A DNA stretch of 64,000 nt from Thioalkalivibrio sp. ALE31 (GCF_000377405.1 NZ_KB905020.1:310001-374000), one strand, 5' to 3'; positions 27,725-37,456 are shown, numbered from the stretch's first letter. The notes: generated by a model from the sequence alone, not told the origin. Translations and numbers: made by a program.

Positions 27725-28510
27725 ATGTCCGTTTCCATCAAGACCCCCGAAGAGATCGAACACATGCGCGTCGCCGGCCGCCTGGCCGCCGAAGTCCTCG
27801 AGATGATCGAGCCCCATGTGCAGGCCGGCGTGACCACCGGGGAGCTGGACCGGATCTGCCACGACTACATCGTGAACACCCAGGACGCGATCCCGGCCCC
27901 GCTCAACTACCGGGGCTTTCCCAAGTCGATCTGCACCTCGGTGAACCACCAGGTCTGCCACGGCATCCCGGGCGACCGGAAGCTGAAGAACGGCGACATC
28001 CTCAACATTGACATCACCGTCATCAAGAACGGCTTTCACGGCGATACCAGCCGCATGTTCGTGATCGGCAAGGCCGGCATCCAGGCCCAGCGGGTGATCG
28101 ACGTGGCGCGCACCAGCATGTACCTCGGCATCCAGCAGGTCCGCCCCGGGGCCACGCTGGGCGACATCGGACACGCCATCCAGGAATACGCCGAGGCCCG
28201 GCGCTGCTCCGTGGTGCGGGAATTCTGCGGTCACGGGATCGGGCGCGGCTTTCACGAGGACCCACAGGTCCTGCACTACGGCAAGCCCGGCACCGGCATG
28301 ACGCTGGAGGAAGGCATGTGCTTCACCATCGAACCCATGATCAATGCCGGACGCCGGCATACGCGCATCCTCGCCGACGGCTGGACCGCCGTGACCAAGG
28401 ATCACAGCCCCTCGGCCCAGTGGGAGCACACCATCCTGGTGACCGCGGATGGCTACGAGATCCTGACCCTGCGCAAGGACGAAACCCCGCCCCAGGAGAT
28501 CGCGGCCTGA
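27725..28510 (+). CDS. map: Methionine aminopeptidase, type I
   Basis: 261 residues. It removes the N-terminal Met from nascent proteins. All metal ligands can be placed: Asp in NIDITV and GDTSRM, His in FCGHGIGRGFHEDP, and Glu in FTIEPM and QWEHT. The early PKSICTSVNHQVCHGIP segment is typical of type Ia enzymes. It is divergent from rpsB and followed by glnD 58 bases later, so map-glnD may share a promoter in the 246-base gap. Confidence 0.97.
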   Translation: MSVSIKTPEEIEHMRVAGRLAAEVLEMIEPHVQAGVTTGELDRICHDYIVNTQDAIPAPLNYRGFPKSICTSVNHQVCHGIPGDRKLKNGDILNIDITVIKNGFHGDTSRMFVIGKAGIQAQRVIDVARTSMYLGIQQVRPGATLGDIGHAIQEYAEARRCSVVREFCGHGIGRGFHEDPQVLHYGKPGTGMTLEEGMCFTIEPMINAGRRHTRILADGWTAVTKDHSPSAQWEHTILVTADGYEILTLRKDETPPQEIAA

Positions 28511-28568
28511 TCCGGGCTTTTCGCCTCCCTTACCCGCCGATTCGCACCAACAACGCCACGGAGTTGCA

Positions 28569-31244
28569 ATGAATCCTGCGGGCAGCACCCCCGGCGAACT
28601 CGATACCCCGGCCTTCACCGCCGACTGGGGCGAGGACTACCAGCGCCTGAGCCGCAACCCGGGGAACATCGCCCTGTTCCGGGACCGCCGCCGCGCCATC
28701 CTGGAGCAGCAGTACCAGGGCTTTCGCGACGGCATGCCCATCGCCGAACTGATCCATGGCCATGCCCGGCGCATCGACGAGCTGCTCAAGCTGATCTGGG
28801 CGCAGAAGGGCCTGGCCGACGACGACCGGCTGTGCCTGATCGCAGTCGGGGGCTACGGGCGCGGCGAACTGCATCCCGCCTCCGACATCGATATCCAGAT
28901 CATCCTCGAGGGCGAGCACGACCGTGCCCGCTTCGACCGCATCAGCGATTTCGTCACCTTCCTCTGGGATATCGGCATCGAAGTCGGACACAGCGTGCGC
29001 AGCATCGAAGACTGCACCCGCGAGGCGCGCGACGACATCACCGTTGCGACCAACCTGATCGAGGCCCGCTACCTGGCCGGTCATCTGGGTCTGTTCAACG
29101 ACTTCCGCCAGGCCATCGAACCCGATCGCATCTGGGACTCGCGCAGTTTCTACGCCGCCAAGCTGGCGGAACAGCAGGCCCGGCATCGCCGCTTCGGCGA
29201 GACCGCCTACCGCCTGGAGCCAAACGTCAAGGAAGGCCCTGGCGGGCTGCGCGACATCCAGATGATCGGATGGGTCACCAAGCGCCACTACGGCGCCGAG
29301 CGCATCGAGGAACTGGTCTCGCTGGGCTTCCTGCGCGAGGGCGAATTCCGCGAGATGATGGAGGGCCAGAACTTCCTCTGGCGCGTGCGCTTCGCCCTGC
29401 ACATGCTGGCCGGCCGCCGCGAGGACCGCCTGCTGTTCGACCTGCAGCGCCAGCTGGCCAACACCTTCGGCTTCGTCGACCAGAACCACAACCGGGCGGT
29501 CGAGCAGTTCATGCAGCGCTACTTCCGCACCATCAACGACCTCGAGCGCCTGAACGAGCTGCTCCTGCAGCACTTCAACGAGGCCATCCTCGACAATCCC
29601 GAAGACCTGCAGGACCCGGTCCGCATCCATCAGCGCTTTCAGGTTCGCGGCGGCTACCTGGAGGCCGCCCACGACCAGGTCTTCATGATCTACCCCCCGG
29701 CGCTGCTGGAAGTCTTCCGCCTGCTGCAGGAGCACCCCGAGATCCAGGGCATACGGGCCTCCACCATCCGCCTGATCCGGGCGCATCGCCACCTGATCGA
29801 CGGTCATTTCCGGCGCAACCCGGTCTGCCGGGAGCTGTTCATGGACATCCTGCGGGCCCCGCGCGGCATCACCAGCCAGCTCCGCCGGATGAACCGCTAT
29901 GGCGTGCTGGGCAACTATCTTCCGGCCTTCGGCCGCATCATCGGGCGCATGCAGTATGACCTCTTCCACGCCTACACCGTGGACGAACACACCCTGAACG
30001 TGGTGCGCAACGCGCGCCGGCTCGCCCTGCCCGAGTTCGCCCACGAACAACCCCTGGCGCACCGCATCCACGCGAGCCTGGAACGGCCGGAACGCCTGGT
30101 CCTGGCCGCGCTGTTTCACGACATCGCCAAGGGTCGCGGCGGCGACCACTCCGAGCTGGGCGCCCACGACGCCCTGCACTTCTGCCAGCAACACGGGCTC
30201 TCGGACGCCGATGCCGGGCTGGTCGCCTGGCTGGTGCGCTCGCACCTGCTGATGTCCCTCACGGCCCAGCGCAAGGACATCTCGGACCCCGAGGTGGTCC
30301 TCGGCTTCGCACGGGAGGTCGCCACCGGCGAACGCCTGGACTTTCTCTATCTGCTCACGATTGCCGATATCCGCGGCACCAACCCGGAGCTATGGAACAG
30401 CTGGAAGGATGCCTTGCTCCAGACCCTCTACCACGCCACGCGCAACGTCCTCGATCGTGGCCTGGACACCCCGCCGGACATGGACGAGCAGATCCGCCAG
30501 ACGCGCGTCGAGGCGCTCGAGCGGCTGCAGCAACAGGGTTTCGATCCGGAACAGGCGCGTCGGCTGTGGGATGAACTCGACGACGAGTATTTCCTCCGCC
30601 ATTCCGCCGACGAGATCGCCTGGCATGCCCAGGCCCTGCTCCCGCTGGAACCGGACGCGCTCCCGCTGATCCTGGTACGCCCCAAGACCTCGCGCGGCAG
30701 CACCGAGATCTTCGTCTATGCCGAGGATCACCCGCAGATCTTCGCCCGCATCACCAGCGCATTGACCCAGCTCGGGCTCGACATCGTAGACGCCCGCATC
30801 ATCACCACGGCGGGTGGCCGCACCCTGGATACCTTCCTGGTCCTGGAGAGCGGCGGCGGCCAGACCGTCGATGCCGGCTATCGCGCCGACGAGATCCGCC
30901 ACGCTCTGGAGCAGGAACTCGCCCGCCAGGGCCGCACCCCCAACCCCGCCACGCGTCAGCTACCGCGACGCCTCAAGCACTTCGACGTGGACACCCGCAT
31001 CGAATTCGAGCCGGCGCCCGGGGGCCACGCCACGCGCATGCGCCTGCGGGCCCTGGATCGACCGGGCCTGCTGTCCACCATCGGGCATATCCTTGGCGAG
31101 CAGGGTATCGACGTCCGCACCGCCCGCATCGCCACGGCCGGCGAACAGGTCGAAGACAGCTTCCTGCTGAGCCGACCCGGGCGCACCCCGCTGGACGCCG
31201 AGGCACAGACCCGACTGCGCGAGGCCCTGCTTCAGGCCCTCTGA
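28569..31244 (+). CDS. glnD: Bifunctional uridylyltransferase/uridylyl-removing enzyme GlnD
   Basis: 891 residues. GlnD is the primary nitrogen sensor: it uridylylates PII proteins when glutamine is low and removes UMP when it is high. The nucleotidyltransferase motif GGYGRGELHPASDIDI lies at 94-109. The HD hydrolase domain shows LFHDIAKGRGGDH near residue 515. Two C-terminal ACT domains start near 712 (IFVYAEDHPQIFARI) and 822 (LRALDRPGLLSTIG) and bind glutamine. All domains are present, so both activities are expected. A hairpin repeat lies just after the stop. Confidence 0.97.
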   Translation: MNPAGSTPGELDTPAFTADWGEDYQRLSRNPGNIALFRDRRRAILEQQYQGFRDGMPIAELIHGHARRIDELLKLIWAQKGLADDDRLCLIAVGGYGRGELHPASDIDIQIILEGEHDRARFDRISDFVTFLWDIGIEVGHSVRSIEDCTREARDDITVATNLIEARYLAGHLGLFNDFRQAIEPDRIWDSRSFYAAKLAEQQARHRRFGETAYRLEPNVKEGPGGLRDIQMIGWVTKRHYGAERIEELVSLGFLREGEFREMMEGQNFLWRVRFALHMLAGRREDRLLFDLQRQLANTFGFVDQNHNRAVEQFMQRYFRTINDLERLNELLLQHFNEAILDNPEDLQDPVRIHQRFQVRGGYLEAAHDQVFMIYPPALLEVFRLLQEHPEIQGIRASTIRLIRAHRHLIDGHFRRNPVCRELFMDILRAPRGITSQLRRMNRYGVLGNYLPAFGRIIGRMQYDLFHAYTVDEHTLNVVRNARRLALPEFAHEQPLAHRIHASLERPERLVLAALFHDIAKGRGGDHSELGAHDALHFCQQHGLSDADAGLVAWLVRSHLLMSLTAQRKDISDPEVVLGFAREVATGERLDFLYLLTIADIRGTNPELWNSWKDALLQTLYHATRNVLDRGLDTPPDMDEQIRQTRVEALERLQQQGFDPEQARRLWDELDDEYFLRHSADEIAWHAQALLPLEPDALPLILVRPKTSRGSTEIFVYAEDHPQIFARITSALTQLGLDIVDARIITTAGGRTLDTFLVLESGGGQTVDAGYRADEIRHALEQELARQGRTPNPATRQLPRRLKHFDVDTRIEFEPAPGGHATRMRLRALDRPGLLSTIGHILGEQGIDVRTARIATAGEQVEDSFLLSRPGRTPLDAEAQTRLREALLQAL

Positions 31245-31250
31245 CGCCGA

Positions 31251-31275
31251 GGGAAACACTGATTAAGTGTTCCCC
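31251..31275. repeat. Dispersed hairpin repeat, copy 2 (glnD / ZorB-like gap)
   Basis: GGGAAACACTGATTAA followed by GTGTTCCCC forms a stem of about nine base pairs with one bulged base in the short convergent gap between glnD and the OmpA-like gene. It can serve both strands as a terminator. The left arm matches the motif seen at 14452, 38661, 46791 and 55505. Confidence 0.6.
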
Positions 31276-31281
31276 TTACGA

Positions 31282-32040
31282 TCAGCGCCCGCGCGCCTCC
31301 AGCGGCAAGGGTTCCGGCGCCGCCGGCGAGGCCTCGCCCAGCAGGCGCGTTTCAAAGTCCGTCAGCACGCTGAATTCGACCCGTCGGGAGGCCCGGCGGT
31401 CCTCCTCGCCCTGTGCATCCAGCACCCGCCGCGAAGATGACAGGCCCACGGCGGCGACCCGCGAGCGAAACCAGTCTGCCTCCTGCAGGGGTTCCAGCTG
31501 GTAGGCATATTCCAGCACCGCCCGCGTGCGCCGCTGGCTAAGATCCATGTTGCCGAAATAAGCCTCCAGGGGATCGTCGCTCCCGGCCCACTCACTCGAC
31601 GTGTGGCCTTCGATCCGCACCTCCCGGATCACCTCGGCGAACGGGCGCAGCTGTTCGGCATAGCGCGGCATGAAATCCGCCAGAATGGCCTCGAATCGCG
31701 GCCGGATGGAGGATGAACTGCGCTCGAACAGGACCTCCGGCTCACGGAAACGCAGCGTCAGGCTGTCGCGATCCAGCTCCGCGTTCCAGCGCGGCAGATC
31801 CTCCCGGAACTCCTCCTCCAGCACCGAATAGATCGCCGCGCGCAGCGCGGCCGCCTCGTTGCGGACCTCGGTGTGGGCCGCGCTCTCGCGCTCCACCTGC
31901 ACCATGTGCAGCAGGGCCAGGAACAGGAAGATCATCATCAGTGCGGCCATGAGGTCCGCCACCGCCAGCCAGTGCGAGCCCTGATCGGCCTCGTTCCCGC
32001 CACCCGGCCCTCGGCGGCGACGCGCGAGCCAGGCCAGCAT
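31282..32040 (-). CDS. MotB/OmpA-family stator protein, ZorB-like
   Basis: 252 residues. A single N-terminal membrane helix WLAVADLMAALMMIFLFLALL carries Asp29 in the position of the proton-binding Asp of MotB-type stators. The C-terminal half is an OmpA peptidoglycan-binding domain with VRIEGHTSS and the LSQRRTRAVLEYA helix found in ZorB-type proteins. The start ATG shares one base with the stop of the upstream MotA-like gene (TGATG), so the two are a coupled pair. No zorC, zorD or zorE follows; the next gene is glnD, convergent. The role is therefore a proton-driven inner-membrane motor of unknown output. Confidence 0.75.
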   Translation of the reverse strand: MLAWLARRRRGPGGGNEADQGSHWLAVADLMAALMMIFLFLALLHMVQVERESAAHTEVRNEAAALRAAIYSVLEEEFREDLPRWNAELDRDSLTLRFREPEVLFERSSSSIRPRFEAILADFMPRYAEQLRPFAEVIREVRIEGHTSSEWAGSDDPLEAYFGNMDLSQRRTRAVLEYAYQLEPLQEADWFRSRVAAVGLSSSRRVLDAQGEEDRRASRRVEFSVLTDFETRLLGEASPAAPEPLPLEARGR

Positions 32041-33101
32041 CAGCTACGCCCGCCCGCGGATACGGCCGGAGCGGCGCGCTCGGCACCCCAGCGACCCTCG
32101 GCCGCATGGCCCGCCTGCACGGCATTCTCGATACTCTCGAGCATCGCCTCCAGGCGAGCGTCCATCGCCGGGAAGGCCTCGGTGGCGCGGTCGCGCAGCG
32201 CCGCGATACTGCCCAGAAGCGCCTCCAGCTCCACCGTCTCCCGGCGCAGGCTGGACAGTGTCGATTCCTGGTCCTCCACGTGCCGGGTGATCTGCAGGGC
32301 CTGGCCGGTCATCCGCTCCAGGGTCTGCTCGGTTTGCTCCACCCCGGCCCGCGCCTGGTCGAACGCGCGGTGCAGGCCGTCCATCTGCTGACGGTACTGC
32401 TCCTGCCATTCCACCAGCCGGGCCACCGAGTCATCCAGACGCCGGAAGTTCTCGCCGAACTGCTCGCCCAGGCGGCTGTTGAAGTCGTGAATCACCCGCT
32501 CCAGGGCCTCCACCAGATGCCCGCTGCTCATCTCCGTGATGCGCTCGGCCATGCCGTCCAGGGTCCGGGTCAGTTCGCGGTGCTGCTGTTCCAGCCGCGC
32601 ATCGAGGCGCTGATCCAGCTTGCGCACCGCCTCGCCCACGGCGAGCGTGGCGTCGCGCTGCTGCGTCGCCAGTTCTGCGTCACGGGATGGCCCGCTCGCG
32701 GCGCGTGTGGGCGAGGATTCGGTGGCCGATACCGGCGCCGGCGCCGGCGCGATCACCTGCACGATGCGCAGCACGGCGGCCAGCAGGATGCCCACGATAC
32801 TGGTCACGAAGGCCAGCTTGAGACCCTCCAGCAGTGCAGGGATGCTGGCCTCGACGCGGCCGGCATCGAAATCCAGCAGGCCAATGGCAACACCCAGAAA
32901 GGTCCCGAGGATCCCGAGGGTCGTCAGCAAGGTGGGCGCTGCCCCCTGAAAGGCCTCCGCACGGCGCAGGGCGGTGGCCGCCAGGCCCGCCAGGAACAAC
33001 CCGAACAGCAACAGCGCAAACAGCCCAATCACCGTCAACGGACTCAAGTCCTGCAGGCTGGCCAGGAGGGCTTCGGCCACCCGATCCAGAATTCCGCTCA
33101 T
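32040..33101 (-). CDS. MotA/ExbB/TolQ-family motor protein, ZorA-like
   Basis: 353 residues. Three membrane helices are visible: one near residues 20-45 (LFALLLFGLFLAGLAATAL), one with TLGILGTFLGVAIGLLDF and one with LKLAFVTSIVGILLAAVL; the last two carry the motor-core pattern of ZorA proteins. A long, mostly helical cytoplasmic tail with heptad-like Gln/Glu/Arg segments follows (about 140-340), shorter than in ZorA of complete Zorya systems. The ATG at 33101 is chosen for a GGAGG ribosome site seven bases away; an ATG at 33107 is too close to it. It pairs with the ZorB-like gene. Confidence 0.75.
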   Translation of the reverse strand: MSGILDRVAEALLASLQDLSPLTVIGLFALLLFGLFLAGLAATALRRAEAFQGAAPTLLTTLGILGTFLGVAIGLLDFDAGRVEASIPALLEGLKLAFVTSIVGILLAAVLRIVQVIAPAPAPVSATESSPTRAASGPSRDAELATQQRDATLAVGEAVRKLDQRLDARLEQQHRELTRTLDGMAERITEMSSGHLVEALERVIHDFNSRLGEQFGENFRRLDDSVARLVEWQEQYRQQMDGLHRAFDQARAGVEQTEQTLERMTGQALQITRHVEDQESTLSSLRRETVELEALLGSIAALRDRATEAFPAMDARLEAMLESIENAVQAGHAAEGRWGAERAAPAVSAGGRS

Positions 33102-33391
33102 TTTCATTCCTCCAGGCCGCGGGCACTTCACGCCCCACGCCGTATTGCGAACCTCTCGCAACAATACCTAGCAAGAATAGAGCCAGCCCCACCAATCCGC
33201 GTCAGCAAGCGCCCCATCCGCCCGGCAAGGCCATCCCGAAGCACAGAACGACAAATTCTCGACACACAAGGCCACGGGATTCTCGCCTGCCTCGACTAAC
33301 GCATGTCCATTAATTGACGCATCACGAAGGGACGGAATGAACACCCCACCCCGTCTACTCAATGAATCCCTGCAAGAAATCGAACTAACCC

Positions 33392-34372
33392 ATGAACCCC
33401 TGGTTCACCCGCACACCTCGCCGCGCCGGCGAAGTCCAGCTCCGCCGACGCACGCCGATACGCGTCAGCATGATGCTAACGCTGCTGGGGCTTTGTGCAT
33501 GGGGGCAGGCCGGTGCGCTGGAAGAGACACCGCCCCAGTCGGCCACGCAGTCGCCGCCGCTTGTGTTCGGACTCCAGCCATTCGCCAGCCCCCCGGCGCT
33601 TTTCCAGCGCTACGCCCCCCTGCGTGACTGGCTGGCGAACGAAACGGGCCATCCCACTAGGCTTGAGTCCGCACGCGACCTTGCCACACTGGTTGCCCGC
33701 GGGCGCGACGAGCGTTACGACCTCATGCTCGTGGCGCCCCATGTGGTCCCCCTGCTGCTGGATCACGCGCCCTATCACCTTGTCGCCCGCACCGAGGAAC
33801 AGCTCGCGATGGTGCTTTTGGTTCGCCCCGGGGATTCGATCGCATCCATATCCGACCTGGCCGGCCGAACCATCGCCGCTCCATACGAGGAAAGCCGTGC
33901 CGCGACCCTGGCGCGAGGCGTCACGGATGCGCAGGATTGGCCAGACCCGCCCGGCCCCCCGCGTTATCGGTACTACCATCACAACAGTGCGGCCATCGCC
34001 GCGTTCCAGCGCGAGCTCACCGACGCCCTGGTCATGATCATCGAGGGCACCGTGCTGCCCGCCCCGCCCCCTCCGAACCCGCGCCGACCACGACATCTCT
34101 CCCTGGCAGACGGCAGTCTGGTGCGAATCCTGGCGCAGTCCGAGCGCTTTCCCGGCCTGGCGCTCCTGATACACGAGCGGCTCGCCGAACAAGTACCCGA
34201 CCTGGACGCCCGCGTGACCTCCATGCCGCGCGACGAGGCGGAAGCGACACTGCTACGCCAGATCGGTCACCGCAGCTTCGTCTCTACACACGCCGGGGAA
34301 TACACGAGCTTCCGCGGCGCACTCGAGTCGATGGAAAGGCAGCTCGAACTGGAGACACCCAACCCGCCATAA
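33392..34372 (+). CDS. PhnD-like periplasmic solute-binding protein
   Basis: 326 residues. An arginine-rich N-terminus and hydrophobic stretch MMLTLLGLCAWGQAGA form a signal peptide. The mature protein opens with LVFGLQPFASPPALFQRYAPL and contains MLVAPHVVPLLL and FRGALESMER, the pattern of the PhnD/SsuA/transferrin-like family that binds phosphonates, phosphate or other small anions. No transporter genes are beside it. The next gene, 240 bases on and in the same direction, is a membrane GGDEF-EAL sensor, so this protein probably feeds that sensor; this is inference. The ligand is unknown. Confidence 0.8.
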   Translation: MNPWFTRTPRRAGEVQLRRRTPIRVSMMLTLLGLCAWGQAGALEETPPQSATQSPPLVFGLQPFASPPALFQRYAPLRDWLANETGHPTRLESARDLATLVARGRDERYDLMLVAPHVVPLLLDHAPYHLVARTEEQLAMVLLVRPGDSIASISDLAGRTIAAPYEESRAATLARGVTDAQDWPDPPGPPRYRYYHHNSAAIAAFQRELTDALVMIIEGTVLPAPPPPNPRRPRHLSLADGSLVRILAQSERFPGLALLIHERLAEQVPDLDARVTSMPRDEAEATLLRQIGHRSFVSTHAGEYTSFRGALESMERQLELETPNPP

Positions 34373-34613
34373 CGCACCGTTCGCAACCACCAGGTTACGG
34401 GCTGCCATGAAAGGCCTCCGGATGAACCATCATCACGGATGGGCATCCTTCGACCAGTCCCGTAGAATGACGGGGTTTGCATCATTCTCGTCCCGCCATC
34501 GACACGGGCGGACACGCGACCCGGGTACTCCTCATGACCTCGTCCGGCCTGGCTCGAACCGGCTTCGGCCCCGCCTTAATGGCCTCGCTCCAAAAAGGCG
34601 GGCCCCAATCCGC

Positions 34614-37406
34614 ATGCGTCTGAATTTCGCCTGGCAGATCATCATCGGGACCGTCGCGATCCAGGTCGCGATGGTGGCGGTGCTGATGTTCAGCGGCATC
34701 TCCCAGGTCCAGCAGAACCAGTCGCAGATGCTGGAGCGCTTTGCCGAGCAGCAGGGGCGCCTCCTGTCCAGCGCGCTGACCCCGGGGCTGGCCTACGCCG
34801 ATCCGGCGATGCTGCAGGACCTGCTGGACCTGGTCGCGGACGACTCCCACGTGCTCTACGCCGTGGTGCTCGATGCCCAGGACCAGCCCATGGCCTCCGT
34901 GGGCATCTCGCCGGAGGCAATCCCCGAATCCGGCGACCGCATTCGCACTGCCCCTGGACAGATCGAGATCCTCCGGGACATCGAACTGGCCGGACAGCCC
35001 CTGGGCACCCTCGCGGTCGGGTATTCGACGGACGCCATCGATGCCCTGTCCGCCGACCTCCTGCAGCGCAACGTCCTGCTGGCCATGGGCGTTCTGGTAC
35101 TGTCGATGGTGGCCGCGATTGTGTTCAGTCTGGTGATCACCCGCCGGCTGCGCCTTTTGAATCAGGGCGCGAAGGCCCTGCAGGTCGGCCGCCTGGACCA
35201 TCGCATCCCGATGCGCTCGAACGACGAATTCGGCGACCTCGCGCGCACCTTCAACGACGTCGCCGCCCATCTCGGTACAACCCAGACCACGCTGGAACAG
35301 CAAAACCAGCAACTCAACCGCTCGGTCGCGCGCCTGGAATCCATGCTGGGCGGGGCCAATGCCATCCTGTGGGAGGCCAACCCCGCCACTCACGAATGGG
35401 AGTTCGTCGCCGGCGACACCCGCCACCTGCTCGGCTTTCCCGCGCGCAATCTGGGCCGCGGCGAACTGCGGGCCCGCCACATCCATCCGAGCGACCTGCC
35501 GCGGGTCCAGAACGCCGCCCGCGAGAGCCGCAACCAGTCACGCACCGTGGACTACCGCTTCGCGCACCGCGACGGCCAGTGGATCTGGCTGCGCGACATC
35601 CTGTCCTGGGCCACGGACAGTGACGGCCGCGAGAGCCTGCGCGGACTGACCCTGGATATCACCGCCCATCGCCGCACCACCGATGCCCTGGCCGAAAGCG
35701 AGAATCGCTACCGCGATGTCGTGGACCACATCTCCGAGGTCATCTTCCGGACCGATGCGGACGGTCGCTGGACCCTCCTGAATCCCGCCTGGGAACACCT
35801 CACCGGCTTCAGCGTGGAGGAGACCCTGGGCCGCCCGATGTGCGACTTCGTGGCCCCGGAGGACACCGAGGACGCCCGCAGCTTCTGCGCCACCCTGCTG
35901 GAGGGCGGGTCCCATGCCCAGTCCGAGGAGATCCGCCTGCGCACCCGCGAAGGCGACATCCGCTGGGTCAGCGTCTATGCCAGTGCCCGGTTCAATGAGC
36001 GCGGCGAGGTCACGGCGACCTTCGGCACGATGACCGACATCTCCGACCGCAAGCAGGCCGAGGACGAGATCCGCCGTCTCGCCTTCTTCGACGGCCTGAC
36101 CCATCTGCCCAACCGTACCCTGCTGCACGATCGACTGAGCCAGACGCTCGGGAACACCGAGCGCAGCCATTTGCACGGCGCGCTCCTGTTCATCGACCTC
36201 GACAACTTCAAGGACATCAACGACACCCTGGGGCATGCCGTGGGCGACGACCTGCTGCGGCAGGTCGCCGAGCGCATGCAGGACTCGGTCCGCGAGGCCG
36301 ATACCCTGGCGCGCCTTGGGGGCGACGAGTTCGTGGTCATCCTCAACGACCTCCACCCCGACCCGGCGCGGGCCGCGACCCAGGCGGAAGCGGTGGGACG
36401 CAAACTGATCGACCTCCTGCGCGACCCCTTCGAGCTCGCCGGACAGAAACGCCATGTCACCCCGAGCATCGGCGCCACGCTGTTCAGCGGCCGCAGTCTG
36501 GGCGTGGAAGAGATCCTGAAACAGGCGGACCTGGCGATGTATCGGGCGAAGAACGCCGGGCGCAACACCGTCCGCTTCTATGACCCCGACCTGCACCGCG
36601 CGGTCGAGGCCCGCTTCGAACTCGAGAGCGAGCTGCGCCATGCGCTCGATCAGGACCACTTCAGCGTGCACTACCAGCCGCAGGTGGATGCCTCCGGCGC
36701 GGTCATGGGCGCCGAGATCCTGCTGCGCTGGATGCACGAAACCCGTGGCGCGATCTCCCCCGCCGAGTTCATTCCGGTCGCCGAACAGACCGGCCTGATC
36801 GTCCCGATCGGACGCAAGGTCATGCGCGCGGCCTGCGAGCAACTGGCCGCCTGGCAGCACCAGCCGGCCTTCCGTGACCTGACGCTGTCGGTCAACGTCA
36901 GCGCCCGCCAGTTCCGCCACCGCCACTTCGTCCGCGACCTGGCGGCGATCCTGGACGAAACCGGCGCCCCCGGGGAACGCCTGAAACTGGAACTGACCGA
37001 GAGCATGTTGCTGGAGAACGTGGAAACGGTCATTGCCCACATCGAGGAACTGCGCACGCTCGGGATCGAATTCTCCCTGGACGACTTCGGCACCGGTTAC
37101 TCGTCGCTGGCCTACCTCAAGCGCCTGCCGCTGGCCCAACTAAAGATCGATCAATCCTTCGTGCGCGATGTGCTGGATGACCCGAACGATGCCGCGATTG
37201 CCCAGATGGTGGTCAATCTGGCCCACACCCTGGACCTCGACGTGATCGCCGAAGGGGTGGAGAACGACGATCAGCGCGCCTTCCTGTTCGGCCTGGGCTG
37301 CCGTCATTTCCAGGGCTACCTGTACGGTCACCCCGACACCCTGGCCGTCCTGGAGGCACAGGTCCTCCGCCAGGCGGGAAACCGCCACCCGGCCGCCCAC
37401 CGATAA
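34614..37406 (+). CDS. Membrane PAS-PAS-GGDEF-EAL c-di-GMP turnover protein
   Basis: 930 residues from the ATG at 34614, which places the first membrane helix at the N-terminus (8-28); the frame runs further upstream without domain content. A periplasmic sensor region, a second helix (about 154-176), HAMP, PAS (about 240-355), PAS (about 365-475), GGDEF and EAL domains follow. The cyclase motif is GGDEF (569-573) with an RxxD inhibition site (560-563). The phosphodiesterase domain keeps EILLRW, LELTESM, DDFGTGYSS and KIDQSFV, so both halves may work. The upstream PhnD-like protein is the likely periplasmic partner. Confidence 0.9.
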   Translation: MRLNFAWQIIIGTVAIQVAMVAVLMFSGISQVQQNQSQMLERFAEQQGRLLSSALTPGLAYADPAMLQDLLDLVADDSHVLYAVVLDAQDQPMASVGISPEAIPESGDRIRTAPGQIEILRDIELAGQPLGTLAVGYSTDAIDALSADLLQRNVLLAMGVLVLSMVAAIVFSLVITRRLRLLNQGAKALQVGRLDHRIPMRSNDEFGDLARTFNDVAAHLGTTQTTLEQQNQQLNRSVARLESMLGGANAILWEANPATHEWEFVAGDTRHLLGFPARNLGRGELRARHIHPSDLPRVQNAARESRNQSRTVDYRFAHRDGQWIWLRDILSWATDSDGRESLRGLTLDITAHRRTTDALAESENRYRDVVDHISEVIFRTDADGRWTLLNPAWEHLTGFSVEETLGRPMCDFVAPEDTEDARSFCATLLEGGSHAQSEEIRLRTREGDIRWVSVYASARFNERGEVTATFGTMTDISDRKQAEDEIRRLAFFDGLTHLPNRTLLHDRLSQTLGNTERSHLHGALLFIDLDNFKDINDTLGHAVGDDLLRQVAERMQDSVREADTLARLGGDEFVVILNDLHPDPARAATQAEAVGRKLIDLLRDPFELAGQKRHVTPSIGATLFSGRSLGVEEILKQADLAMYRAKNAGRNTVRFYDPDLHRAVEARFELESELRHALDQDHFSVHYQPQVDASGAVMGAEILLRWMHETRGAISPAEFIPVAEQTGLIVPIGRKVMRAACEQLAAWQHQPAFRDLTLSVNVSARQFRHRHFVRDLAAILDETGAPGERLKLELTESMLLENVETVIAHIEELRTLGIEFSLDDFGTGYSSLAYLKRLPLAQLKIDQSFVRDVLDDPNDAAIAQMVVNLAHTLDLDVIAEGVENDDQRAFLFGLGCRHFQGYLYGHPDTLAVLEAQVLRQAGNRHPAAHR

Positions 37407-37407
37407 C

Positions 37408-37426
37408 AATTCGATTAAATCGAATT
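37408..37426. promoter_or_regulatory. AT-rich palindrome upstream of wrbA
   Basis: AATTCGATT and AATCGAATT form a perfect 9-bp dyad with one base between, two bases after the GGDEF-EAL stop. It stands out from the GC-rich surroundings. A -10-like TATAAA lies at 37457-37462, so the dyad sits about where an activator would bind; it could also be a weak terminator of the upstream gene. Confidence 0.4.
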
Positions 37427-37456
37427 TTAAGGGGCGTTTTTCGGCATTTTCTTTCG

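Noticed and set aside
31282-33101. Complete Zorya defence system
   Set aside because: Only the motor pair is present; neither helicase nor nuclease effector genes lie on either side.
31282-33101. Flagellar MotA/MotB
   Set aside because: The first protein has only three helices and a long helical tail, and the core sequence is nearer to ZorA; no flagellar genes are nearby.
34407-34613. Longer N-terminus for the GGDEF-EAL protein
   Set aside because: The extra 69 residues are Arg/His-rich without a domain, and the first membrane helix starts right after the ATG at 34614.
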